Assembly: GCA_030528815.1 (NCBI GenBank)
Contig: JAUMYE010000034.1
Coordinates: forward strand, 1 to 9,586
DNA: 9,586 nt
Direction of reading: 5' to 3'
From: Candidatus Saccharimonadota bacterium
GTDB taxonomy: Bacteria; Patescibacteriota; Saccharimonadia; Saccharimonadales; Saccharimonadaceae
Of the stretch, positions 1-6,350 are shown piece after piece. The notes under the pieces were generated by a model, which was not told the DNA's origin, made no database searches, and was given only the letters and a program-made list of their open reading frames with translations. Made by a program: the position numbers and the translations under genes. Each line of letters begins with the position of its first letter. Within the stretch, counting starts at the first letter, position 1.

Positions 1-91
1 CCTCTCTTTATTTGTTTTGACCTTTTTGTTTTTACCTTACAAAACTTACTTACATTTTTTCATACTTTTTTGCAAAATGCAAGTGCTTATT
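1..91. other. AT-rich flank without a supported gene
   Basis: This stretch lies downstream of the Sel1-repeat gene, which reads leftwards. It is pyrimidine-rich on the plus strand, with several runs of five or six T. I see no open reading frame with a credible start, no RNA gene and no convincing terminator. A short inverted repeat TTGCA-TTT-TGCAA lies around 70-82, but on the strand that would terminate the Sel1 gene it is followed by A residues, not T. Confidence 0.5.
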
Positions 92-1048
92 TTAATCTTT
101 TTTGTCGTCTTCTTTAGATTTTGGCTTTTTGGTCGTTTTATTTGATTCGACTTTTCGATTAATCGCAGCTTTGGCGCTAGCCATAATTTCTTCACGCAAA
201 CGCTCGAGCGATTCGATTGCGTTTTCTTCGCCAAGTTCGGCAGCCTGAGTATAGTATTCGATTGCCTTGATTGTGTCCTGCTTTACACCCTGGCCAACTT
301 CGTAGGCATAGGCCATATTAGATAGACCAGTCGCGTCGCCCATTTTCGCCGCCTGTTCGTAATAGAAAAAGCCCATCTCTGGCTCTGGCTTTTGAATACC
401 GCGGCCAAGACAATACATACGACCGAGTTGGTTATAACAAAAAGCATCGTTCGTGCTTGCACCGAGCTGATAATACCTTAAGGCTTCTTTGTAATCTCGA
501 TTTACAACGTAGCCATTTTCATAATACAGACCAAGATAAAATGCTGCGCCCTTAAAGCCACGCTTGGTAAGCTTTTCGAATAGAAGGAATGCCGTTTCGC
601 GATCACGGCGCACACCGCGGCCAGAATGAAGCAAGTTCGCATAGTTAAAGACACCCGTGCCGTCACCAAGGAGAGCTGCGCGCTGATACCACTTTGCAGC
701 CTCTTTATATTCTGGCTTACCTGTGCGCTGACCAAATTCGTAGATGTTGCCAATATTAATCATGGCAGTAGTGTTGCCGAGGGCGGCCGCTTTTTCTAGG
801 ATAGAGAGCGCCATAGAAGTAGTCTCGGTAGAAGTACTGAGCTTTGCCAAGAGATAGCCAAAATTATTCGCGCCTTTTGCACTTCCTGCCTCGTAAGCAC
901 GGCGATAAAGCGCTAGAGCTTTCGCATTATCTTTTTCGTAAAGGATGCCGTTTTCAAGATTAAAACCAAGCGAACAAAGTTCCTCGACATCTTCGGGATT
1001 TAAGCCGTCGGTTTTGAGTCGCAATACTATCTCGTCATCCTTCATCAT
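92..1048 (-). CDS. Sel1-like (TPR-type) repeat protein
   Basis: This is a solenoid protein of about seven Sel1-like repeats of roughly 36 residues, covering about residues 22 to 275. Repeated signatures include AAKWYQRAALLGDG, ALRYYQLGAS, FYYEQAAKMGDATG and AIEYYTQAAELGEENA. Sel1 repeats normally mediate protein-protein contacts; the partner cannot be read from sequence. No signal peptide or membrane segment is visible, so it is probably cytoplasmic. The last 25 residues are a lysine-rich, probably disordered tail. The frame also has an ATG at 1057, nine bases upstream, but that ATG overlaps the TATAAT box at 1056-1061. The ATG at 1048 (MMKDDEIV) lies 7 bases past that box, where transcription should begin, so I chose it as a leaderless start. 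The gene is single and divergent from suf. The family is certain; the function is unknown. Confidence 0.88.
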   Translation of the reverse strand: MMKDDEIVLRLKTDGLNPEDVEELCSLGFNLENGILYEKDNAKALALYRRAYEAGSAKGANNFGYLLAKLSTSTETTSMALSILEKAAALGNTTAMINIGNIYEFGQRTGKPEYKEAAKWYQRAALLGDGTGVFNYANLLHSGRGVRRDRETAFLLFEKLTKRGFKGAAFYLGLYYENGYVVNRDYKEALRYYQLGASTNDAFCYNQLGRMYCLGRGIQKPEPEMGFFYYEQAAKMGDATGLSNMAYAYEVGQGVKQDTIKAIEYYTQAAELGEENAIESLERLREEIMASAKAAINRKVESNKTTKKPKSKEDDKKD

Positions 1049-1055
1049 TCTTACC

Positions 1056-1064
1056 ATTATATCA
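1056..1064 (-). promoter_or_regulatory. Extended -10 promoter of the Sel1 gene (leaderless)
   Basis: Read on the minus strand the bases are TGATATAAT, a perfect -10 hexamer with the TG extension. Seven bases later come tandem ATG codons (1048 and 1045). Expected transcription start and start codon nearly coincide, so the mRNA would be leaderless. No good -35 box is seen at 16-18 bases; the extended -10 may compensate. Confidence 0.6.
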
Positions 1065-1097
1065 TCAGGGCTAATCTGGCGCAGCGCTTCGCGATGA

Positions 1098-1119
1098 GTA
1101 GCAGCTCGCTTGCGGCTAC
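1098..1119. repeat. Imperfect inverted repeat upstream of suf
   Basis: GTAGC (1098-1102) and GCTAC (1115-1119) form a stem. After an A-G mismatch, GC and GC continue it around a six-base loop at 1106-1111. It overlaps the likely -35 region of the suf promoter, so it could be an operator or a chance repeat. It is not followed by a T run and so is not a terminator. Confidence 0.3.
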
Positions 1120-1139
1120 CCCTTATAGCGTGCTAAAAT
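1110..1139 (+). promoter_or_regulatory. Probable promoter of the suf operon
   Basis: A partial -35 (TTGCGG, 1110-1115) lies 18 bases before TAAAAT (1134-1139), which carries the TG extension as TGCTAAAAT. Transcription should begin near 1146. That leaves a leader of about 14 bases holding the ribosome site AAGGAG (1149-1154), five bases before the GTG start of sufC. Confidence 0.5.
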
Positions 1140-1159
1140 TTAAGTAGTAAGGAGATCTT

Positions 1160-1894
1160 GTGGAGAAAATCTTAGAACTAGTTAATTTTTCAGCCTCTGC
1201 AGACAAGCACGAGATTATTTCCGATATTTCTTTTTCTATCAACAAGGGCGAGACCGTCGCCCTGCTCGGCCCAAATGGCGCCGGTAAGTCTACTATTGCG
1301 GCCGCAATTTCTGGCAACCCAAATTACAAGACCAAGGGTCAGATTATTTATGACGGAAAGGATATTAGCAAGCTATCCGCCGACAAGCGTGCGAAGCTTG
1401 GGATTTTTTGTTCCATGCAAAACCCTACCGAGATTCCAGGTATTTCTACCGTCGAGATGCTAAGAATTGCGCTCGAAGCCAGAGGTCAGAAGCTTGCCCT
1501 CCCGGCCGTTAAAGTTCTAATTTCTGAAGCCTGCGAGAAGTTAAAACTCTCTCCATTTTTTGCTAAGCGCGAGCTAAACGTCGGCCTAAGTGGCGGCGAG
1601 AAGAAATACAACGAGATGCTGCAGCTTCTGATTTTGAAGCCAGATTTTATCATCTTGGACGAGCTTGATTCTGGTCTTGATGTCGACGCTTCCGACACGA
1701 TTTCCCGTGAGCTCGCCAACTACCAAAAGGAGAGTGGCGCGACAATTCTCGTTATTACGCATAATTTCCGTATTCTAGACAAGCTAAAGGTCAACAAGAC
1801 AATTATTTTGAACCACGGCAGGCTAGCCGAGATTGGCGACAAGAAGTTGCTCCAGAAGATCCAGGAGAAAGGTTTTTGTAATTATGAAAACTAG
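1160..1894 (+). CDS. sufC: Fe-S cluster assembly ATPase SufC
   Basis: SufC is the ABC-type ATPase of the SUF system; it binds SufB in the cytosol and drives conformational change during Fe-S cluster assembly. All ATPase motifs are visible in the 244 residues: Walker A GPNGAGKST (37-45), Q-loop Gln in SMQNP (about 87), signature LSGGEKK (143-149), Walker B FIILDE (163-168) followed by D-loop SGLD, and switch His in ITHNF (about 201). The length matches the family (about 245-260). The SufC-type signature ending in EKK, together with the LDELDSGLDVDA run, separates it from importer ATPases. The start is GTG, set by AAGGAG five bases upstream. It is the first gene of the operon, and its end overlaps sufB by 11 bases, so translation is probably coupled. 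Confidence 0.96.
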   Translation: MEKILELVNFSASADKHEIISDISFSINKGETVALLGPNGAGKSTIAAAISGNPNYKTKGQIIYDGKDISKLSADKRAKLGIFCSMQNPTEIPGISTVEMLRIALEARGQKLALPAVKVLISEACEKLKLSPFFAKRELNVGLSGGEKKYNEMLQLLILKPDFIILDELDSGLDVDASDTISRELANYQKESGATILVITHNFRILDKLKVNKTIILNHGRLAEIGDKKLLQKIQEKGFCNYEN

Positions 1895-3245
1895 CCGCGG
1901 ACTTAGCAAGGAACTTGTTCTAGAGATCTCTAAACAAAAGAAAGAGCCAAAGTGGGTGCTAGATTTGCGCCTAAAGGGTTTGGAGCTTTGGGATAAGCTA
2001 GAGATGCCAAGCTGGGCACCAAAAACCACCGCCGAGCCTGGAGACAAGCCAGAAGAATGGCTAGATTTAGAAAATATCGATACCTATGTAAAGCCCCAGT
2101 TCGAGATGGCAGATTCTTGGGATAAAGTTCCAGATGATATTCGCGAGACTTTCGAAAAGCTCGGTATTCCTCAGGCCGAAAGAGACGGTTTGGCTGGCGT
2201 TGGCGCGCAGTACGATTCCGAGACTATCTACCACAGACTAAAAGCCGAGGCCGAGAAGCAAGGCGTAATCTATCTACCTATCGAGGAGGCGTTAAGGAGC
2301 AAGAAATACGCGAAGCTCGTACGCGAGCATTTCATGAAGCTAATCCCACCAGAGGATCATAAATATGCGGCGCTTCATGCGGCTATCTGGAGCGGCGGCT
2401 CGTTTATCTATGTTCCGAAGAATACTAGTGTCGAAATTCCGCTCCAATCTTATTACCGTCTCAATGCCCCTGGCGCAGGCCAGTTCGAGCACACTCTAAT
2501 TATCTTGGACGAAGGTGCGAATTTGCATTTTATTGAGGGCTGCTCTGCTCCAAAATACAATATCGCCAATTTGCATGCCGGTAGCGTAGAGCTTTTTGTT
2601 GGCAAGAATGCTCACCTAAAGTTCTCGACTGTCGAATCATGGTCAAAGAATATGTTTAATCTCAATACCAAGCGCGCGATTGTCGAAGAAGGCGGTCTGA
2701 TTGAATGGGTTACGGGTAGCTTTGGCTCGAAAGTTTCCATGCTCTACCCAATGACAATTTTAAATGGTGCGAACGCGCGCGAAGAGTTTACTGGCATTTC
2801 TTTTGCTGGCAAAGGTCAGGTTCTAGATACGGGCGCGAAGGTGATTCTAAATGCACCAAACACTTCAGCGGTAATCAATGCAAAGAGTATTTCTAAAGAC
2901 GGCGGCAACTCGATTACAAGGACATTAATCAAGATTACCGAGAAAGCCGAAGGCGCAAAGGCCTATTCTTCTTGTAAATCCTTGATCGTAGACAAAGAAT
3001 CGAAGGCGGACGCGATTCCAATCTTGAAGGTCGCCAACAAAGATTCCGAGGCAGCCCACGAAGCTTCCGTCGGCAAGATTTCCGAAGAAGCAGTTTTCTA
3101 TCTGAAATCTCGTGGCATTTCCGACGAGGAGGCTCGCTCGATGATTGTGCGTGGTTTCGTATCCGAAGTTTCTAAAGAGTTGCCGGTAGAGTACGCGATG
3201 GAGATGAACGAGTTGATTAAGCTCGAGATGGAGGGTCTAGCCTAA
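1884..3245 (+). CDS. sufB: Fe-S cluster scaffold protein SufB
   Basis: SufB is the scaffold on which Fe-S clusters are built with SufC. The N-terminal RGLSKELVLEISKQ and the LDLRLKGLELWDK region are typical SufB, as are the central WSGGSFIYVPK (169-179) and IEGCSAPKYN (217-226). The C-terminal part carries Cys364 (SSCKSLIVD), aligning with the sulfur-accepting cysteine of E. coli SufB. It also has HEASVGKISEE (392-402), with the Glu (393) that SufB rather than SufD carries, then LKSRGISDEEARSMIVRGF. It has 453 residues; the family is usually about 465-495. An in-frame upstream start at 1833 would add 17 basic residues unlike SufB, so I chose ATG 1884, preceded by AGGAG/AAAGG. No sufD is present, so this SufB may form a homodimer with SufC. 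The stop overlaps the sufS start by one base (TAATG). Confidence 0.95.
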   Translation: MKTSRGLSKELVLEISKQKKEPKWVLDLRLKGLELWDKLEMPSWAPKTTAEPGDKPEEWLDLENIDTYVKPQFEMADSWDKVPDDIRETFEKLGIPQAERDGLAGVGAQYDSETIYHRLKAEAEKQGVIYLPIEEALRSKKYAKLVREHFMKLIPPEDHKYAALHAAIWSGGSFIYVPKNTSVEIPLQSYYRLNAPGAGQFEHTLIILDEGANLHFIEGCSAPKYNIANLHAGSVELFVGKNAHLKFSTVESWSKNMFNLNTKRAIVEEGGLIEWVTGSFGSKVSMLYPMTILNGANAREEFTGISFAGKGQVLDTGAKVILNAPNTSAVINAKSISKDGGNSITRTLIKITEKAEGAKAYSSCKSLIVDKESKADAIPILKVANKDSEAAHEASVGKISEEAVFYLKSRGISDEEARSMIVRGFVSEVSKELPVEYAMEMNELIKLEMEGLA

Positions 3246-4324
3246 TGTTCCGCGAAGATTTCCCAATTCTTAGCGGCCAAGATTTCGCTTATCTAGACAG
3301 CGCTGCAACCATACAAAAACCGCAGGTCGTTATTGACACGGTGTCAGATTTTTACAAAACTTCAAACGCCAATCCACGTCGCGGCCTCTACGATCTATCT
3401 GTTAAGTCCACCGAGATTTTAGAGGACGCCAGAAAAACCGTCGCGAATTTTATTGGCGCAAAACCAGAACAGATTATCTTTACAAAGAATGCGACCGAAA
3501 GCCTAAACCTAGCAGCTTGGCTGTTAAAGCAGCGCCATCCAGATGCGAAAGTTTCTGCGCCGCTAGATTTGCATCATAGCGCTTTGCTTCCTTTTGCGAA
3601 TCTTTTTGGCCTGGACCAGAATGGCGAGATTTCGCTTAGGAGCGGCATGTCTAACGTTACGGGCGAAATGCCAGATTATGACTTTGCAACAGTTATTGAT
3701 TCTGCACAAGAGGTTGTTCATAGAAGAATCGACGTTTCGAAGCGCTCTTGCGATTTCCTAGCCTTCTCTGGTCATAAGCTTGGCGCAGAGTTTGGTATTG
3801 GCGTGCTATATATCCGCGAACCAGAAAAATACGAGCCAGCGTTTTTTGGCGGCGAGATGGTCGATGCAGTAGAGCTAAATAACAACAAAATTACGAATTA
3901 TTATTCCGAAGCTCCAGCAAAGTTTGAGGCTGGCACTGTTAATGTCGCGGGAGCGCTAAGCCTGAAAGTCGCGATTGAATATTTGCTCAGTCATGATTTT
4001 AATAAGCTCTCAGAGCATACAACGAAATTATCCAATTACGCCGAAGAGCTTCTCGAGAAGATTCCAGAGGTCAAGATTTATTCCGCAAAGAACGGAATCG
4101 TTAGCTTCAATATCGAAGGAGTTCATCCGCACGATGCAGCACAAGTTCTTGCCTCGCACAACATTATGCTCCGCGCTGGCTACCACTGCGCTCAACCATT
4201 CCTAGACAACAACGGATGGGGTCCAGTTCTTCGCGCTAGCTTCTGTTTCTATAACACCGAGGAAGAAGTAGAGCAACTCGCCGCAACAGCCAAAAATATC
4301 CGCAAAGAAATGGGGCTTTCATGA
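3245..4324 (+). CDS. sufS: Cysteine desulfurase SufS (compact form)
   Basis: SufS is a PLP enzyme that takes sulfur from cysteine as a persulfide and passes it to SufU. The fold-type I features are intact: His110/His111 in LHHS for the cofactor-stacking His, Asp152 in VIDSAQEV for the pyridine nitrogen, and Lys178 in FSGHKLG as the PLP lysine. Also present are KFEAGT (226-231), catalytic Cys315 in LRAGYHCAQP, and the substrate Arg (330) in LRASFCFYN. At 359 residues it is well below the usual 400-410. The loss lies between residues 125 and 150: the segment from the GxL strand to the VxxxSNxxG region is reduced to about 15 residues. GGAGGG (3230-3235) precedes the ATG by nine bases. The stop overlaps the sufU start by four bases. 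Confidence 0.94.
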   Translation: MFREDFPILSGQDFAYLDSAATIQKPQVVIDTVSDFYKTSNANPRRGLYDLSVKSTEILEDARKTVANFIGAKPEQIIFTKNATESLNLAAWLLKQRHPDAKVSAPLDLHHSALLPFANLFGLDQNGEISLRSGMSNVTGEMPDYDFATVIDSAQEVVHRRIDVSKRSCDFLAFSGHKLGAEFGIGVLYIREPEKYEPAFFGGEMVDAVELNNNKITNYYSEAPAKFEAGTVNVAGALSLKVAIEYLLSHDFNKLSEHTTKLSNYAEELLEKIPEVKIYSAKNGIVSFNIEGVHPHDAAQVLASHNIMLRAGYHCAQPFLDNNGWGPVLRASFCFYNTEEEVEQLAATAKNIRKEMGLS

Positions 4325-4719
4325 TCTACGACGAAGTCTTGCTCGAACACAACATGCACCCCGAGCATAACGGCAAGCTATCTGGCGACGACGTAAAGAA
4401 TTACAAACTTTTCAATGCTAGCTGCGGAGATAAGCTCGAGGTTTTCTTAAAAATAAAGGACGGCGAGATTATTGATGGCAGTTTTTCTGGAGTTGGTTGC
4501 GCCATCTCCAAAGCTTCTGCAGATTTGATGCTTGGCCAGATTATTGGTAAAAGTTTCGAAGAAGCCAAGATAATTACAGAAAAGTTCTTTGCCTGCTTTG
4601 ATGCTGACGAAGCTAAAGACGCGCCGGAACTTGGCGAGGCGAATGCCCTACTAGAAGTTAGACGTATGCCCGCCCGCGCAAAATGCGTAAAGCTTGCCTG
4701 GAATATTTTCAAAGAGTGA
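4321..4719 (+). CDS. sufU: Zinc-dependent sulfurtransferase SufU
   Basis: SufU belongs to the IscU/NifU-N fold but in this class usually acts as a zinc protein that accepts sulfur from SufS. The four expected zinc ligands are present: Cys35 and Asp37 in NASCGDKLEV, Cys60 in GVGCAISKAS, and Cys122 in PARAKCVKLAW. The N-terminal IYDEVLLEHNMHPEHNGKL is also typical. It has 132 residues, slightly shorter than the Gram-positive form (about 145). The start is fixed by an ATGA overlap with sufS. No strong ribosome site is seen, so coupling to sufS translation is likely. It is the last gene of the operon and is followed at once by a hairpin terminator. A scaffold-type IscU role is less likely because SufB and SufC are present. 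Confidence 0.93.
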   Translation: MIYDEVLLEHNMHPEHNGKLSGDDVKNYKLFNASCGDKLEVFLKIKDGEIIDGSFSGVGCAISKASADLMLGQIIGKSFEEAKIITEKFFACFDADEAKDAPELGEANALLEVRRMPARAKCVKLAWNIFKE

Positions 4720-4720
4720 A

Positions 4721-4744
4721 AAAGCTCCCCTTCCGGGGAGTTTT
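4721..4744. terminator. Bidirectional terminator between suf and the 279-residue gene
   Basis: CTCCCC (4725-4730), loop TTCC (4731-4734) and GGGGAG (4735-4740) form a perfect GC-rich stem. On the plus strand TTTT follows; on the minus strand the stem is followed by C and TTTTT. Flanking A and T runs extend the pairing. It starts two bases after the sufU stop and touches the stop codon of the convergent gene. Confidence 0.88.
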
Positions 4745-5583
4745 CAGTCATCGATACAGAAAGTTATGAACTGGTCGAGGAGTGCGAACTTGGGAGGCTC
4801 AATACCTCTCTTATTGCAGTCGTCCATGTAAGTTCTATAGAGGTAGCAAAGCACGTCGAGTGCAGTTTCACCGTCTTTCGTAACCAGATGACAGAGCCTC
4901 TCGGGCTCAATAGTAACGGACTTGCCGAGCGGAGTGGACATGTTCCACTTTTCCGCTTTCTGAGAGAAGACGTCAGTACTGATTCCGGAGCCGTAGATTT
5001 CGCAAGCATATTCGCTATACTGAATCAGTTCCTTCTTCGGGTCGTCCTGATCAGGATCAAAGTCTATGCCGCTTTGCAGGCCGAGCGAGAAGTAGTAGCT
5101 GGATTCCAGCTCAGATTTCTCATACTCAAACACCGGCTCGAGCAGGTCTTTGTTCTCGCGATATCGCTGAGATTCGACATACTCATACCAAACGCCAGCA
5201 AATCTCATAGCTTCCTTGGGGTCGCATTTTAGGCCACATTGCGCAGCGATAGGATTGTAGATCTGACACATTTTCCATTTGAGCCATACGTCCCAATTAT
5301 GTAGGACACCCTCGATTCCCCAAGAGAAATAGATTGCCTCTTGCTCATCGAGATTCTTGGAGTTGCGACCGATGGTAGACTTTAAGCCCTGAGATTCGAT
5401 AGAGCGACCATGATTCATCAAAGAATAATGAAACTTTATGTCGTTCATATCATCACATATATCAAGCTCTAGCTTACGGATTCGGTCGTGTCTCAGAAGG
5501 TTGGAATTTCTAGGCTCCCAACTAGCCTTAGCTTTTAATACATAATGATCAACTTGATCAGCTCTGAATGGGGTTACTAACAT
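4744..5583 (-). CDS. Unrecognised 279-residue protein
   Basis: I do not recognise this family with certainty. It is soluble, without signal peptide or membrane helix, and rich in aromatic and acidic residues. The most motif-like part is residues 50-105: KFHYSLMNHG (50-59), SQGLKSTIGRNSK (64-76), EAIYFSWGIEGVL (82-94), then NWDVWLKWK. Near the end is WNMSTPLGK (213-221), then TIEPERLCHLV (224-234). The order H-Y-S, GL, Y-F-S and a late Pro-Glu strand faintly resembles ADP-ribosyltransferase-like folds, but this is pattern similarity only. There is an acidic patch DFDPDQDD (174-181). AGAGGTG eight bases upstream sets the ATG. The gene has its own very strong promoter and lies after the Nudix gene on the same strand. 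It may come from Firmicutes-like sources, but that is a guess. Confidence 0.8.
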   Translation of the reverse strand: MLVTPFRADQVDHYVLKAKASWEPRNSNLLRHDRIRKLELDICDDMNDIKFHYSLMNHGRSIESQGLKSTIGRNSKNLDEQEAIYFSWGIEGVLHNWDVWLKWKMCQIYNPIAAQCGLKCDPKEAMRFAGVWYEYVESQRYRENKDLLEPVFEYEKSELESSYYFSLGLQSGIDFDPDQDDPKKELIQYSEYACEIYGSGISTDVFSQKAEKWNMSTPLGKSVTIEPERLCHLVTKDGETALDVLCYLYRTYMDDCNKRGIEPPKFALLDQFITFCIDD

Positions 5584-5624
5584 AGTAAAAACACCTCTTT
5601 CTGCAGGATGATGGTAATGTGCGG

Positions 5625-5640
5625 ATAATATGTATATTAT
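5625..5640. promoter_or_regulatory. Perfect inverted repeat over the -10 box: candidate operator
   Basis: ATAATAT (5625-5631), centre GT, and ATATTAT (5634-5640) are exact inverted copies. The repeat covers most of the -10 hexamer and the expected transcription start of the 279-residue gene, where a repressor would block polymerase. Part of the symmetry follows from TATAAT itself, but the other arm is not required by the promoter. Confidence 0.4.
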
Positions 5641-5664
5641 AGCACAAAATACCGCTTATGTCAA
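5636..5664 (-). promoter_or_regulatory. Exact-consensus sigma-70 promoter
   Basis: On the minus strand TTGACA (5664-5659) is followed after exactly 17 bases by TATAAT (5641-5636), preceded by TGC as an extended -10. Transcription should start near 5629, giving a leader of about 45 bases that ends in AGAGGTG before the ATG at 5583. It begins 17 bases after the stop of the Nudix gene. Confidence 0.85.
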
Positions 5665-5681
5665 TCTGTACCCCCTGTTAT

Positions 5682-6170
5682 TTATCGCCCAAGATAGTCG
5701 CGCACTTTCTCAAAACAAGCGATTTGATCCTGATTTAATTCCCCATTTTCTACCATATGTTTCAATTCTTCCATAGAAAACCACCTAACCTCGGTAAGCT
5801 CTTCTTTTTGAACCAAAATATCGTCTATACTTATATCTCTATTTACGAGATACATCTTATAGCAATCTTTACCATCACAGCCCGAGTCAAATTCTGTAAA
5901 TTCTTCTGCCGAAAAATCTAAGCCCAACTCTTCTTTTACTTCTGTAATCATTCCTTCAATAGGTGTTTCTCCGGATTTTGGATGTCCTCCAGTAACTCCC
6001 CAATCACCGCCTTTAGACTCAACTCTTTTCTGCATTAGAAACTCTCCTTTTGAGTTTCTAATCACGGCCATAACAACCATAGGATAACAATCATCTGGAA
6101 TAGCTTCGCCTTTGCGATAAGTCCTACCTGTTAAATTTGAGTTTTTATCATATAAATCCCTTAATTCCAT
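5682..6170 (-). CDS. Nudix hydrolase
   Basis: This 162-residue protein is a single Nudix domain, a metal-dependent hydrolase of nucleoside diphosphates linked to another group. The Nudix box runs from Gly62 (GGHPKSGE) through TEVKEELGL (76-84): Gly62, five residues, Glu68, seven residues, then Thr76-Glu77 and Glu80-Glu81-Leu-Gly. The metal-binding glutamates are present, but the usual Arg of the RE pair is Thr76. The N-terminal LYDKNSNLTGRTYRKGEAIP and LMQKRVESKGGDWGVTGG resemble the subfamily near isopentenyl-diphosphate isomerase-like Nudix proteins; the substrate is unknown. Its composition is visibly more AT-rich than suf or murB, possibly a sign of transfer. It lies 38 bases after tRNA-Arg on the same strand and could be co-transcribed. 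AATAAT six bases before the ATG could alternatively be its own leaderless promoter. No terminator follows. Confidence 0.92.
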   Translation of the reverse strand: MELRDLYDKNSNLTGRTYRKGEAIPDDCYPMVVMAVIRNSKGEFLMQKRVESKGGDWGVTGGHPKSGETPIEGMITEVKEELGLDFSAEEFTEFDSGCDGKDCYKMYLVNRDISIDDILVQKEELTEVRWFSMEELKHMVENGELNQDQIACFEKVRDYLGR

Positions 6171-6208
6171 CTGATAATTATTCCTGTTTTTTGTATTTAA
6201 AACTCGAA

Positions 6209-6285
6209 TGGTACACCCGACACGATTCGAACGTGCGACACCTGGTACCGGAAACCAGTGCTCTAATCCACTGAGCTACGGGTGC
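6209..6285 (-). tRNA. tRNA-Arg (anticodon CCG)
   Basis: It folds as a standard 77-base cloverleaf with the 3' CCA encoded. The acceptor stem GCACCCG/CGGGTGT has one G-U pair at its end. The anticodon stem is CTGGT/ACCAG around loop TTCCGGT, giving anticodon CCG, which reads the CGG arginine codon. The T arm has GCACG and CGTGT around TTCGAAT, with a five-base variable region (GTGTC). The Nudix gene follows on the same strand. Confidence 0.95.
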
Positions 6286-6295
6286 ATCTATGGCT

Positions 6296-6301
6296 ATTAT
6301 A
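6296..6301 (-). promoter_or_regulatory. -10 box for tRNA-Arg
   Basis: TATAAT on the minus strand ends ten bases before the first base of the mature tRNA, leaving a short 5' trailer to be removed by RNase P. No clear -35 is seen. It is divergent from the TATAAT at 6338-6343. Confidence 0.5.
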
Positions 6302-6337
6302 TAACGCCGTTTTCGTCTTACTTAAAACCATAAATAG

Positions 6338-6343
6338 TATAAT
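6338..6343 (+). promoter_or_regulatory. -10 box giving a leaderless start
   Basis: TATAAT lies exactly seven bases before the ATG at 6351, the same spacing as at the Sel1 gene. This supports 6351 as the true start rather than the in-frame ATG at 6282, which lies inside the tRNA on the opposite strand. No good -35 is seen. Confidence 0.55.
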
Positions 6344-6350
6344 TATCTTA

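Noticed and set aside
66..84. Rho-independent terminator for the Sel1 gene
   Set aside because: The short inverted repeat is followed by A rather than T on the relevant strand.
1833..1883. Upstream start for SufB inside sufC
   Set aside because: The 17 extra residues are Arg/Ser-rich out-of-frame sufC sequence. ATG 1884 gives the family N-terminus.
4888..5232. Plus-strand open frame opposite the 279-residue gene
   Set aside because: No ribosome site or promoter is seen. The minus-strand frame has a strong promoter, a ribosome site and a terminator.
4744..6211. Integrated element bounded by a tRNA-Arg attachment repeat
   Set aside because: I looked near the suf terminator for a copy of the tRNA 3' end and saw none, and there is no integrase gene. 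Only a weaker transferred-cassette idea is kept.
6282..6350. Upstream extension of the membrane-protein gene starting at ATG 6282
   Set aside because: It would begin inside tRNA-Arg and upstream of the TATAAT at 6338-6343. The ATG at 6351 fits the promoter spacing better.
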